This document shows, piece after piece, positions 1-6,779 of a DNA stretch of 20,268 nt. The DNA is from Croceibacterium_A sp964439725 (lineage in GTDB: Bacteria > Pseudomonadota > Alphaproteobacteria > Sphingomonadales > Sphingomonadaceae): positions 1 to 20,268 of the forward strand of contig CAYTPY010000033.1 of NCBI GenBank assembly GCA_964439725.1, read 5' to 3'. The position numbers and the translations under genes are program-made. Within the stretch, counting starts at the first letter, position 1. The number at the start of each line of letters is the position of its first letter. The notes under the pieces were generated by a model. The model ran no database searches. It saw nothing but the letters and a program-made list of their open reading frames with translations, and was not told where the DNA came from.

Positions 1-103
1 CGCGGTATGGATGAACGGGGGCTTCGGGCGCGGAATCGCGCCGGTCGTTTGTCTGTGCATATGTCCTTAGAGGGAGGCCGATACCTCCGATATGTTGTGG
101 GCG

Positions 104-370
104 CTATCGCCTGAAGCCGCTGCGCGGCCGTACGCCCGGGCCTTGGCCCGGGGTTCGCTCGCGAAAGACGATCCGGCCTTTCGACAGGTCGTAAGGCGTC
201 ATCTCGACGTGCACGCGGTCACCTACGACCGAGCGGATGCGAAATTTGCGCATCTTGCCGGCAGTATAGGCGATGATCCGATGTTCGTTGTCGAGCATTA
301 CGCCGAAACGCCCATCAGGCATAATCTCGTCGATGAAGCCTTCCAGCGTCATCAGCTCTTCTTTTGCGAT
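104..370 (-). CDS. infA: Translation initiation factor IF-1, C-terminally extended paralogue, probable AUC start
   Basis: IF-1 is an S1/OB-fold protein that binds the ribosomal A site on the 30S subunit and assists IF-2 and IF-3 during initiation. The family core is plain: an AKEEL start, then AYTAGKMRKFRIR (about residues 34-46), GDRVHVEMTPYDLSKGRI and VFR. Ordinary IF-1 is about 72 residues; this one has about 18 more, ending in a basic Gly/Pro/Arg tail. I know such long forms as second IF-1 copies in alphaproteobacteria. The start is odd. The codon before AKEEL is ATC, and GGAG lies 8 nt upstream of it, giving 88 residues. No ATG fits: the next one would cut into the first beta strand. An in-frame GTG at 394 lacks a Shine-Dalgarno sequence and forms the foot of a hairpin stem. 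Identity is certain; the start is inferred. Confidence 0.9.
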   Translation of the reverse strand: MAKEELMTLEGFIDEIMPDGRFGVMLDNEHRIIAYTAGKMRKFRIRSVVGDRVHVEMTPYDLSKGRIVFRERTPGQGPGVRPRSGFRR

Positions 371-674
371 GGTCTGAGCTCCAAATAAAATCACGCGCGG
401 ATCAGTCCGCGCGAAGCCAATCGTGAATGAGAAGATGAGGCCTTGTTCGGCCATCATAGCGTCGCAGGCGGCGATAGCCCTACTTAGGTGGGGGCGGGTC
501 TGCGGATTACAATAAGGGGCCTGCCCGCGAACCTTTGGAGCAGAGTCCACGATCGGGAAACGGCGGTCGGCAGAGACGCGGTAGGTATCGCCACGATCAC
601 GAATGAGCGCGGCTCGAGCACTGCATTGAGGCGGCCAGGGCGATCCGTCCCGCCGGCGCGTCAGCCCTTTTGGC
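371..674. other. Intergenic region between infA and the DUF6152 gene, no gene recognised
   Basis: This 304-base stretch lies upstream of infA and downstream of the DUF6152 gene, both on the minus strand. Apart from the hairpin at 394-413, bases 443-467 can form a second hairpin, with GGCC paired to GGCC and ATGA paired to TCAT across one bulged A. The infA frame stays open back to 550, but the predicted residues resemble nothing I know and precede the canonical IF-1 N-terminus, so I read them as untranslated. I saw no tRNA. A minus-strand TATGAT occurs near 457-462 without a fitting -35 box. A long structured infA leader is plausible. Confidence 0.5.
383..413 (-). promoter_or_regulatory. Terminator-like hairpin in the infA leader (possible attenuator)
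   Basis: Bases 394-401 and 406-413 form a perfect 8-bp GC-rich stem (CGCGCGGA / TCCGCGCG) with a 4-nt loop. Read on the minus strand it is followed at once by TGATTTTATTT and then by the GGAG of infA. The layout resembles an intrinsic terminator, with an interrupted T run, placed a few bases before a ribosome binding site. No room for a promoter remains between it and infA, so transcripts entering infA must pass it. It could be an attenuator, a cold-responsive leader element, or the terminator of an upstream transcript. The stem is seen; the role is inferred. Confidence 0.5.
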
Positions 675-1064
675 TCATTCGCGCACGGGCAGCTGGTTGA
701 GCGTGGTGCCGTTTTCGCGCTTCACGGTGACGTTAAAGCCGCCGCGGCGACCGTCGCGCAGTTTATAGTAAGTGAGATCGACCTTCTCGCCCGGAGCCAG
801 CGACCGCTTGGACCAACCGGCGCGCGACAGGTGGTTCGGGCTCATCCCTTCAAATGCCCAGCGGTTGCCCTGCGCATCCTTCACGTAGAGGAAGGTGTGG
901 GGATTGGTCCACATCCAGCGCTCCACTGTAACGGCCTTCATTTCGGTCGCGGTGCCCCATTCGAACATCGCGGTCGAGTGGTGGGCTATGGCCGGCAGGG
1001 TGGCGGCTCCAGCCGTGCCCAGGGCCACGGCGATCGCCAGCCGGCGAATGGTCTTGCTCGACAT
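675..1064 (-). CDS. DUF6152 family secreted protein
   Basis: This is a small exported protein of about 129 residues. A signal peptide covers about residues 1-27, with a basic n-region (SSKTIRR), a hydrophobic Ala-rich core and cleavage near PAIA/HHS. The mature protein starts with the HHST-FEW pattern and carries the WTNPHTFLYV and W-FEG segments that I associate with DUF6152, a family of unknown function common in sphingomonads and other soil bacteria. The start ATG is preceded by GAGAGGATCA, a good ribosome binding site. The gene is divergent from a larger secreted protein gene at 1216, with 151 bp between them that should hold both promoters. DUF6152 proteins often lie near such secreted proteins, so a shared envelope role is possible but unproven. 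Confidence 0.85.
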   Translation of the reverse strand: MSSKTIRRLAIAVALGTAGAATLPAIAHHSTAMFEWGTATEMKAVTVERWMWTNPHTFLYVKDAQGNRWAFEGMSPNHLSRAGWSKRSLAPGEKVDLTYYKLRDGRRGGFNVTVKRENGTTLNQLPVRE

Positions 1065-1215
1065 TGATCCTCTCCTCGGCTCCCCGCTCTAGCCCGGGTA
1101 AGCACCATGCCGTTACTTTCCCGCAAAGCCCCAACGGAATCAAGCGCCCGCTTGACTTGACGCAGCGACGAGCCACAAACTTGTCGGTGGAGAGGTTTAG
1201 CGGAGGGTCACCACC

Positions 1216-2025
1216 ATGCAGGGTTGGGCAATAATGGCGCGCGCGCTGGCGGGCGGCACTGCTCTCGCACTGGCCGCAGCGGCGCCGGCGCAGGATGCGG
1301 CGATCCCGCGCGGCGACGGCTATGCCGAGCTGGAACGGCTGCCCGACTGGAGCGCTGTGTGGAATCCCGACTGGTCGCTGCTGTTCGGCGGCAGCGGCGG
1401 CGGTGGCCCTCCGGCGCAGCCCAAGCTGACGCCGGTAGCGCAAGCGCGGCTCGACGCGTTCCGCGCCAAGCAAGAGGCAGAAGGCGTCGACCAGACGGCG
1501 CAGATCAACTGCGTGCCGCCTGGCATGCCCGCGATCATGCGCCAGCCCTATCCGATGGAGATACTGTTCACGCCGGGGCGGGTGACGATCTTCGCCGAGA
1601 CCTACAGCCAGGCGCGCCGCATCTACACCGACGGGCGCGCCTTGCCGGAAGATCCCGATTTGCTGTTCAATGGCTCTTCGGTCGGCCGCTGGGAGGGCGA
1701 CACGCTCCACGTCGACACGGTCGGCTTCAGCCCTGCCACCACGATCGCCGCCGGCATTCCGCACAGCGACAAGATGCATATCAAGGAGCGGATGTGGCTC
1801 GACGGGCCGGACGTGCTGCGAATCGAAACCACGATCACCGATCCCGAGGTCCTGACTGAGCCGTTCGTGCAACAGATGGCGTACCGCAAGGAGCCTACCT
1901 GGGAGATTCGCGAGTATGTGTGCGAGGAAAACAACCGACTGATCACCGACGAGAGCGGCGCGAACATCGACCTCGGCCTCGACGAATTCGATGATCAGGA
2001 TCCGTTTGGTCCGCTGCCGGAGTAA
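1216..2025 (+). CDS. Secreted protein of unknown function
   Basis: The product has 269 residues with an N-terminal signal peptide ending near AAAAPAQ (about residue 26). The mature part has a Gly-rich segment (about 56-63), an NCVPPGMPAIM motif, an FAE-YSQARRIYTDGR segment, a GRWEGDTLHVDTVGF segment and a late YVCEENNR motif. I recognise this pattern from uncharacterised secreted proteins of sphingomonads and Acidobacteria, where genes of this type can sit beside DUF6152 genes as here. Two conserved cysteines (in NCVPP and YVCEEN) could pair in the periplasm. The ATG at 1216 is chosen because GGAGG lies 9 nt upstream; an ATG at 1234 would shorten the signal peptide n-region. No catalytic motif is visible, so no activity is assigned. 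Confidence 0.85.
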   Translation: MQGWAIMARALAGGTALALAAAAPAQDAAIPRGDGYAELERLPDWSAVWNPDWSLLFGGSGGGGPPAQPKLTPVAQARLDAFRAKQEAEGVDQTAQINCVPPGMPAIMRQPYPMEILFTPGRVTIFAETYSQARRIYTDGRALPEDPDLLFNGSSVGRWEGDTLHVDTVGFSPATTIAAGIPHSDKMHIKERMWLDGPDVLRIETTITDPEVLTEPFVQQMAYRKEPTWEIREYVCEENNRLITDESGANIDLGLDEFDDQDPFGPLPE

Positions 2026-2079
2026 GCTCCCACCTTTACGTAACCAAATGGCAAGGAGCACAGCGGTAGCGTCCGGGAG

Positions 2080-2550
2080 ATGAACGCCGTTCCCAGTGCC
2101 TTTGCCGAGCTTGTTGATGATACCCTGTCCGATCCGGAGGCGGCGCTCGGCGAACGCTGGAGGGCGCTGACAGTAGCCGCCGCAGTCGTGGCGCATCTCG
2201 CCGGCAGGGCGCCCGGAGAAGCCGTACCGGCCGCGGAGCTGGCGGCGCGTCTGCGCAGCACCGATAGCGCGCGGCACGCCTGCGTCGCTCGCGGGATTCA
2301 GGACCTCGTCGCGGTCATGAGGACCGGTATTTCGGCTCTGCTGGCCATTACCGCCAGCAAAAGCGACCCTAAGCCGGCTGCGACCGCTTTGTGGAGCGAG
2401 TATAGGGCGGCCCAAGACGCGGTGCTGTCGCTGCTGGGGACCGCCGCAGTTCAGCCATGGTGCAGCGTACCCGTCTTGACGGTGTTCCGCGTCTGTTCCA
2501 GACGAGGGCATGGGCGATTCGCTTACCTCAACGCTTGCTGCACCCACTGA
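2080..2550 (+). CDS. Hypothetical Ala-rich protein, weakly supported
   Basis: The ORF encodes up to 156 residues. Residues 1 to about 125 look like a soluble Ala/Leu-rich helical protein with coherent segments (ERWRALTVAAAVVAHLAG, RGIQDLVAVM, ALWSEYRAAQDAVLSLL), and the third codon position is GC-rich like the neighbouring genes. The last 30 or so residues (PWCSVPVLTVFRVCSRR onwards) look different. They overlap the LexA box and the first 41 bases of mmcB, which suggests the natural stop has been lost or the frame has shifted near 2440. The ribosome binding site is poor, since GGGAG abuts the ATG. I do not recognise the family. It may be a decayed or mis-bounded gene that precedes mmcB in relatives. 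Confidence 0.45.
   Translation: MNAVPSAFAELVDDTLSDPEAALGERWRALTVAAAVVAHLAGRAPGEAVPAAELAARLRSTDSARHACVARGIQDLVAVMRTGISALLAITASKSDPKPAATALWSEYRAAQDAVLSLLGTAAVQPWCSVPVLTVFRVCSRRGHGRFAYLNACCTH
2484..2498 (+). promoter_or_regulatory. LexA (SOS) box of mmcB
   Basis: GTTC, seven bases, then GTTC matches exactly the direct-repeat LexA operator of alphaproteobacteria. It ends 11 bases before the mmcB ATG. A TTGACG at 2476-2481 could be the -35 box, which would place the operator inside the promoter and the transcription start very near the ATG. mmcB in Caulobacter is known as an SOS-regulated mitomycin C resistance gene, so position and family agree. By chance alone, about one such match every 30 kb is expected. 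Confidence 0.75.
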
Positions 2551-3013
2551 CGAGCGCCGTGCCGCAGCGGTAGCCCGCGGGATCTGCCGTCTCTTTGCGC
2601 GCAACGACATCTGGGCTCTGCTGGAGATGCCGCTTCGCAACGGGCGGCGGGCCGATGTCATGGGAATCGATTTGCGGGGCCACGTGGTAATCGTCGAGAT
2701 CAAGACCGCCCGCTCCGACCTACTGGGCGATGGCAAGTGGCCTGATTATCTGGACTACTGCGACCGGTTCTATTGGGGTCTTCCCCCCGAGCTCGACCGT
2801 TCTTGTCTCGAAGGTGCGGACTTCCGCCCGGACTGCTGCGGCGTGATCGTCGCGGACGGATACGACGCCGAGATCATTCGCCCGGCGCCGAGCCATCTGC
2901 TCGCGGCCGCTAGGCGCCGGGTCGAAGTCGAGCGGCTGGCGCGGACGGCGCTGCGGCGGCAACTTGTTACACAGGACCCGCATTGTGCGAACTGGGGCCG
3001 AGGGTACGGCTAA
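2510..3013 (+). CDS. mmcB: MmcB family DNA repair protein
   Basis: The product has 167 residues and belongs to the MmcB family (PF06319), a PD-(D/E)XK nuclease-like fold tied to mitomycin C resistance in Caulobacter. The catalytic signature is visible: E39 in LLEMPL, D49 in RRADV, then E63-I-K65 in VVIVEIKTARSDL. Conserved aromatic segments follow (KWPDYLDYCDRFYWGLP), and HLLAAARRR lies near the C-terminus. It probably acts on damaged DNA, but the biochemical reaction is not settled. The ATG at 2510 is the only plausible start: the ribosome binding site is weak (GAGG only 2 nt away), no alternative start occurs before the conserved core, and a nearly leaderless mRNA is possible. A LexA box directly upstream points to SOS control. 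Confidence 0.92.
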   Translation: MGDSLTSTLAAPTDERRAAAVARGICRLFARNDIWALLEMPLRNGRRADVMGIDLRGHVVIVEIKTARSDLLGDGKWPDYLDYCDRFYWGLPPELDRSCLEGADFRPDCCGVIVADGYDAEIIRPAPSHLLAAARRRVEVERLARTALRRQLVTQDPHCANWGRGYG

Positions 3014-3034
3014 CGTCGTCGGGAATCCTTGCGC

Positions 3035-3085
3035 CGGGCTTGGGCGCGACTTTACGCCATATTAACTATGTCGCGCCCAAGCCCG
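3035..3085. repeat. 16-bp perfect inverted repeat around a 19-nt AT-rich spacer
   Basis: Arms 3035-3050 (CGGGCTTGGGCGCGAC) and 3070-3085 are exact reverse complements, separated by 19 bases that hold TATTAACTAT. The element lies between the mmcB stop (3013) and the PAS gene start (3114). The right arm is not followed by a T run, so it is not a standard intrinsic terminator. It could be a large operator around the PAS gene promoter, or an RNA structure in the mmcB 3' end or the PAS gene leader. Confidence 0.85.
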
Positions 3086-3113
3086 TCGGAACGGACGTGA
3101 AAAGGGGTTGGTG

Positions 3114-4616
3114 ATGGACACCATGCGCGGCAACTTTGGCTCGCTGGCAGACGCCGGCGGCTACGACCCTGCCGACGATGGCGAGGTCTCGCACTCGACT
3201 CCGGCCTCAATCGGCCAGGACGAGCGGCGCATGCAAGTGCGCGCCTATAACCACTGGGCGAGCCTGCTCGAAGATCGCAACTTTCCGGTAGTCGAGGATC
3301 TCGAGCCGGAACACCTGCCGGATTTCGGCCCTTACAGCGTGTTGCTCGACTTCGGCAGCGGCATCGAGAACCCGGGCATTGCCTATCTCGGCGAGAAACT
3401 GGCCGAAGAGTGCGGTATCGCCGGGGAAGAGCTGACCGCGCTGGCCGAAGTGCCGACGCGGTCATTGCTGACACGCATTACCGACCACTACATGCAAATT
3501 CTCGCCAATCAGGCGCCGATCGGGTTCGAGGCGGAGTTCATCAATCAGCGGGGCGCGCCGGTCGCTTATCGCGGCATCCTGCTGCCGTTTTCGAGCGACG
3601 ACGACACGATCGATTTCATCTTCGGCGTGATCAACTGGAAAGAGCTGGCGGATGCGCAGCACTCCGACGAGCTTCTACTGGAGATCGATCAGGCTCTCGA
3701 GCCGAAGCCGAAGGCTTCCGCGACTCCCCTGACCGACTGGGCCGACGGCCCTGGGACCGAAGCGGCGGACGAAGCCGATGAAGAAGACTCCTTGCCGCTG
3801 CCATCGTTCGGCTCAAGCGAAGAGGATGAAGAACCCGCGCACGGGCCGGTGTTCGGCTCGCTGCTGAAGATGCCGATGCAATCATCAAAGACGCCGCTGG
3901 ACCTGTCCGACCAGGTCCTCGCGGAGTCGGACGACCCGGTCTTTGTCGGCGCCGTCGCCGTTATCGACGAGGCTTACGCCAGCGTCGAATCGCCGGACCT
4001 TGATGCCACGGAAATGGAGTTGAGCGACTGGTTGGCGGCAGCCCGCGAAATGGCAACGGCCGCGCGGAGCAACGAAGACCGCACCCGCACCGCGCTCTAC
4101 CAAGCGATCGGACGCGCCTACGACTTCTCGCTCGCAGCGGCCGCAGCCCCCGCCGAGTTCGACGAACTGCTTTCGGACGCGGGAGTGAAGAAGCAGACCC
4201 GGGCTCCGATGACGCCGGTGGTAAAGCTCGTGTTCGGCGCCGATTACGACAAAACCCGCCTTACTGAATATGCGGCGGCCTTGGGCCACGCCCATCGGCT
4301 CGGCCTGCCCCAAGGGCAGCTCGGGACCTTCCTCCGCGACGCGGAGGGCGGACTGAAGGGTGTGGTGAAAGCGGAGCGCCGCTTGCGCAAGGAAGAAGCG
4401 GGCAAGGCGACCGAGCCAGTAGGAGGACTGCGCCGCGCCGTGGCCAAGAAGCTGCGCGAGTTGCCGCGGCAGAGCTTCGACACCCTTAGCACCGAGGGAG
4501 ACGAGTTCTCGCTGGTGGTGATCCGCCGCGTCGAAGGACGCGACATCGTTATGCTGGGTGAAGTTGCCGAGAACGTCGCCCTGGTCGAGCGCGCCGCCCG
4601 GCAGCTGATCGGCTAA
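3114..4616 (+). CDS. PAS domain protein with acidic linker and unrecognised C-terminal region
   Basis: The product has 500 residues and no signal peptide or membrane segment, so it is probably cytoplasmic. Residues about 55-175 look like a PAS sensor domain (EDLEPEHLPDFGPYS, GIAYLGEKL, FEAEFINQRGAPVAYRGILLPF, FIFGVINW). Residues about 190-250 form an acidic linker rich in Asp, Glu, Ser and Pro. The C-terminal half is mostly helical and includes a LVFGADYDKTRLTEYAAAL segment near 370-390 and a basic stretch (KAERRLRKEEAGK) near 420. I do not recognise an output domain: no kinase, GGDEF, EAL or helix-turn-helix is seen. TTG, GTG and ATG stand in tandem at 3108-3116; the ATG is chosen because AAGGGG lies 6 nt upstream. 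A perfect inverted repeat lies just before it. The ligand and output are unknown. Confidence 0.85.
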   Translation: MDTMRGNFGSLADAGGYDPADDGEVSHSTPASIGQDERRMQVRAYNHWASLLEDRNFPVVEDLEPEHLPDFGPYSVLLDFGSGIENPGIAYLGEKLAEECGIAGEELTALAEVPTRSLLTRITDHYMQILANQAPIGFEAEFINQRGAPVAYRGILLPFSSDDDTIDFIFGVINWKELADAQHSDELLLEIDQALEPKPKASATPLTDWADGPGTEAADEADEEDSLPLPSFGSSEEDEEPAHGPVFGSLLKMPMQSSKTPLDLSDQVLAESDDPVFVGAVAVIDEAYASVESPDLDATEMELSDWLAAAREMATAARSNEDRTRTALYQAIGRAYDFSLAAAAAPAEFDELLSDAGVKKQTRAPMTPVVKLVFGADYDKTRLTEYAAALGHAHRLGLPQGQLGTFLRDAEGGLKGVVKAERRLRKEEAGKATEPVGGLRRAVAKKLRELPRQSFDTLSTEGDEFSLVVIRRVEGRDIVMLGEVAENVALVERAARQLIG

Positions 4617-4664
4617 GCCACGCTTCAGTTCCCGTTCACCCCCCGATGCGCTAGCAAGGGGACG

Positions 4665-6035
4665 ATGAAGCTGGTCTTGCGCCTGCCTGCCCGCCTGCTT
4701 GTGCTCGTGGCCCTGGCGATGTTCGCCGTCGTGCAGCCCGCGGCGGCCCAGACGGTATTGCGCGACGCGGAGACCGAAGCGCTCCTGCAAGACATGATCG
4801 ACCCGCTCGCGGAAGCGGCCGGATTGCAGCGGGGTGCCGTCGATGTCGTGCTGATCAGCGACCCTTCGATCAACGCGTTCGTCGCCGGCGGTCAGCGGAT
4901 TTACGTCCACTCGGGCCTGATCAACGCCGCCGACACCGCCAACGAAGTCCAAGGTGTGCTTGCGCACGAGCTTGGCCACATCACCGGCGGGCACATCATC
5001 AGCCTTTACGACGGCTATGGCAAAGCGGCGAAGATTTCGCTGCTTTCGACGCTGGTCGGGATCGCCGCGGCCCTCGCAGGGGGCGGCGAAGCCGCAATGG
5101 GCGCGATGGCGCTGGGGCAGCAGGTCGCGATGAGCAACTTCCTGAGCTTCAACCGCGCGCAGGAATCGAGCGCCGACGCGGCCGGCGCCCTCTACCTTTC
5201 AAAGGCCGGCATCACCGGCAAGGGCTCGCTGGAGTTTTTCAAGAAGCTCCAAAACATGGAATTTCGCTATGCCCGCCGGCAGGACGATGAAGCGGCTTTC
5301 GCCCGCACTCACCCCCTGTCGGGCGATCGTATCGCCCGCCTTGAAGCGGACTACCGGGCAGATCCGGCCTGGGACCGGCCGCCGGATGCCGGGCAGCAGG
5401 CACGGTTCGAGCGGATAAAGGCCAAGCTCTACGGTTATCTCGCTACGCCGGCGCAGACCCTCAACGTCTATCCGAGCTACATGCAAGGCGTGCCGGCGCG
5501 GTACGCCCGCGCCTACGCGTACCACAAGGATGCACGGGTCGCCGAGGCGCTCGAGGAAGTGAACGCGCTGGTCGCGAGCGATCCTGACGATCCCTACTTC
5601 CTCGAACTGCGGGGGCAGATCCTGCTCGAATCGGGCCGCCCGGCGGAGGCGCTTGCCTCGCTGCGTAAAGCCGCGGAGCTCAGCGGTAATGCCCCGTTGA
5701 TCTCCAGCACTCTGGGGCATGCATTGCTCGCCACGGAGGACAAGTCGCACCTGGAAGAAGCCGAACAAGTCCTTCGCGCAGCGGTCGGGCGGGATCGCGA
5801 GAACCCATTCGCATGGTATCAGCTGGGGATGGTCTACGGTGCGCGGGGCGACATTCCTCGAGCCCAGCTTGCCAGCGCCGAGCAGCAGATCATGACCGGG
5901 CGCACTCGCGAGTCGCTGCAGAACGCTGAGGCGGCCGCGCGCGGTCTTCCGCAGGGCTCTACCGACTGGATTCGCGCCGGCGATGTGGCCCTTCAAGCGA
6001 GAGCTCAGCTTGAACGAGAACGTGAGCGCAACTAG
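4665..6035 (+). CDS. M48 family metalloprotease with TPR domain, BepA-like
   Basis: This is a predicted periplasmic zinc protease of 456 residues. The signal peptide spans residues 1-29 (cleavage near AAAQ). The M48 domain carries HELGH at 101-105 (zinc ligands H101 and H105, catalytic E102) and E167 in QESSAD as third ligand. TPR-like repeats cover about 300-440. This arrangement matches BepA (YfgC), which assists or degrades outer-membrane proteins such as LptD. The BepA gene name is not given because LoiP-type and other M48 proteins also occur. The start is supported by CAAGGGG 4 nt before the ATG. The last 53 bases overlap the start of a DsbA-like gene, which suggests an envelope-protein quality-control operon in which disulfide handling and OMP proteolysis are coupled. 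Confidence 0.93.
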   Translation: MKLVLRLPARLLVLVALAMFAVVQPAAAQTVLRDAETEALLQDMIDPLAEAAGLQRGAVDVVLISDPSINAFVAGGQRIYVHSGLINAADTANEVQGVLAHELGHITGGHIISLYDGYGKAAKISLLSTLVGIAAALAGGGEAAMGAMALGQQVAMSNFLSFNRAQESSADAAGALYLSKAGITGKGSLEFFKKLQNMEFRYARRQDDEAAFARTHPLSGDRIARLEADYRADPAWDRPPDAGQQARFERIKAKLYGYLATPAQTLNVYPSYMQGVPARYARAYAYHKDARVAEALEEVNALVASDPDDPYFLELRGQILLESGRPAEALASLRKAAELSGNAPLISSTLGHALLATEDKSHLEEAEQVLRAAVGRDRENPFAWYQLGMVYGARGDIPRAQLASAEQQIMTGRTRESLQNAEAAARGLPQGSTDWIRAGDVALQARAQLERERERN

Positions 6036-6738
6036 TCACCAGCCAATGCGCTGGCTTCTGACCCTGATGATCGCCTTGGCGGCGGGTTTCGCGGGGGCGG
6101 CGCTATGGGACGTGAGCGGCTTCGGCGACCGGTCGACGCGCGACTACCTCCTCGCCAATCCCGAAGTTCTCCCCGAAGCCATGGAAGTGCTGCAGCGCCG
6201 CGACCAGCAAGCGCGGATCGAGCCGCTGCGCAGCGAGCTCGAAACTCCGTTCCCGGGCGCCATTCTTGGTAATCCGGCTGGCACGGTCACTCTAGTAGAG
6301 TTCAGCGATTACGCCTGCGGGTACTGCCGTCAGAGCCTCGCACATGTAGAAGCGCTCATCGCCAGCAATCCGGACTTGAAAGTGGTAATCCGCGAGTACC
6401 CGATCCTGTCGGCGCAAAGCCTTGAGGCTGCGCGGATGGCCTTGGCAGCGGCGCAGCAGGGCCGGTATGCGCAGTTCCATAAGGCCATGTTCCGGCTCAG
6501 CCCTCCGAGCACGGAGAGTATCAAGGCGGCTGCCCGCGAAGCGGGAGTCGATCTCCAGCAAGCGCGCGCTGCGATCGAAACCGGCGTCCTGGACAACCAA
6601 CTGCGCAGCAATGCGCAACTGGCTGCCGAACTCGGCATCTCCGGCACACCGGGCTGGGTGGTCGGCAATCAGACCTTGAACGGCGCCGTCGGAGAGGAAG
6701 TGATGGGAGAAGCGATCGAGGAGGCGCGCCGCTCCTGA
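5983..6738 (+). CDS. DsbA family thiol:disulfide protein with ScsC-like N-terminal region
   Basis: The product has 251 residues and a single N-terminal hydrophobic segment (about 24-42) acting as signal anchor or signal peptide. A helical stretch with YLLANPEVLPEAMEVL (about 55-70) resembles the ScsC N-terminal oligomerisation region. It is followed by a thioredoxin-fold DsbA domain with C112-G-Y-C115 and a cis-proline at 223 in SGTPGW. It probably oxidises or isomerises cysteines in periplasmic proteins. The start at 5983 lies inside the upstream M48 protease gene and lacks a clear ribosome binding site; an ATG at 6046 would remove 21 residues and still leave the hydrophobic segment, so the start is uncertain. 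The overlap suggests translational coupling with the protease. Confidence 0.9.
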   Translation: MWPFKRELSLNENVSATSHQPMRWLLTLMIALAAGFAGAALWDVSGFGDRSTRDYLLANPEVLPEAMEVLQRRDQQARIEPLRSELETPFPGAILGNPAGTVTLVEFSDYACGYCRQSLAHVEALIASNPDLKVVIREYPILSAQSLEAARMALAAAQQGRYAQFHKAMFRLSPPSTESIKAAAREAGVDLQQARAAIETGVLDNQLRSNAQLAAELGISGTPGWVVGNQTLNGAVGEEVMGEAIEEARRS

Positions 6739-6779
6739 GCTGGCTCCCCTCTTTCTTCCGCCCGGCCGAAAAGCCTGCG

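Noticed and set aside
1..60. Possible start of a minus-strand gene running off the left edge (ATG at 60, AAGGA 3 nt upstream)
   Set aside because: Only 20 codons are visible, the spacing is short and the predicted residues are not recognisable, so it cannot be supported.
850..2736. A 628-codon open frame on the minus strand
   Set aside because: It runs antisense to the secreted protein gene and mmcB, both with recognisable family motifs and good codon use. Its translation is Arg-rich without any domain pattern, as expected for a shadow frame in GC-rich DNA.
4651..4659. CTAGCAAGG before the M48 gene, repeated at 8878-8886 before nadC
   Set aside because: Two matches of nine bases are expected by chance many times over in 20 kb, and the distances to the ATG differ (5 versus 20 bases between motif and start).
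3885..4994. A 369-codon minus-strand open frame opposite the PAS and M48 genes
   Set aside because: It covers the ends of two supported plus-strand genes and shows no recognisable protein features; it is a codon-bias shadow.
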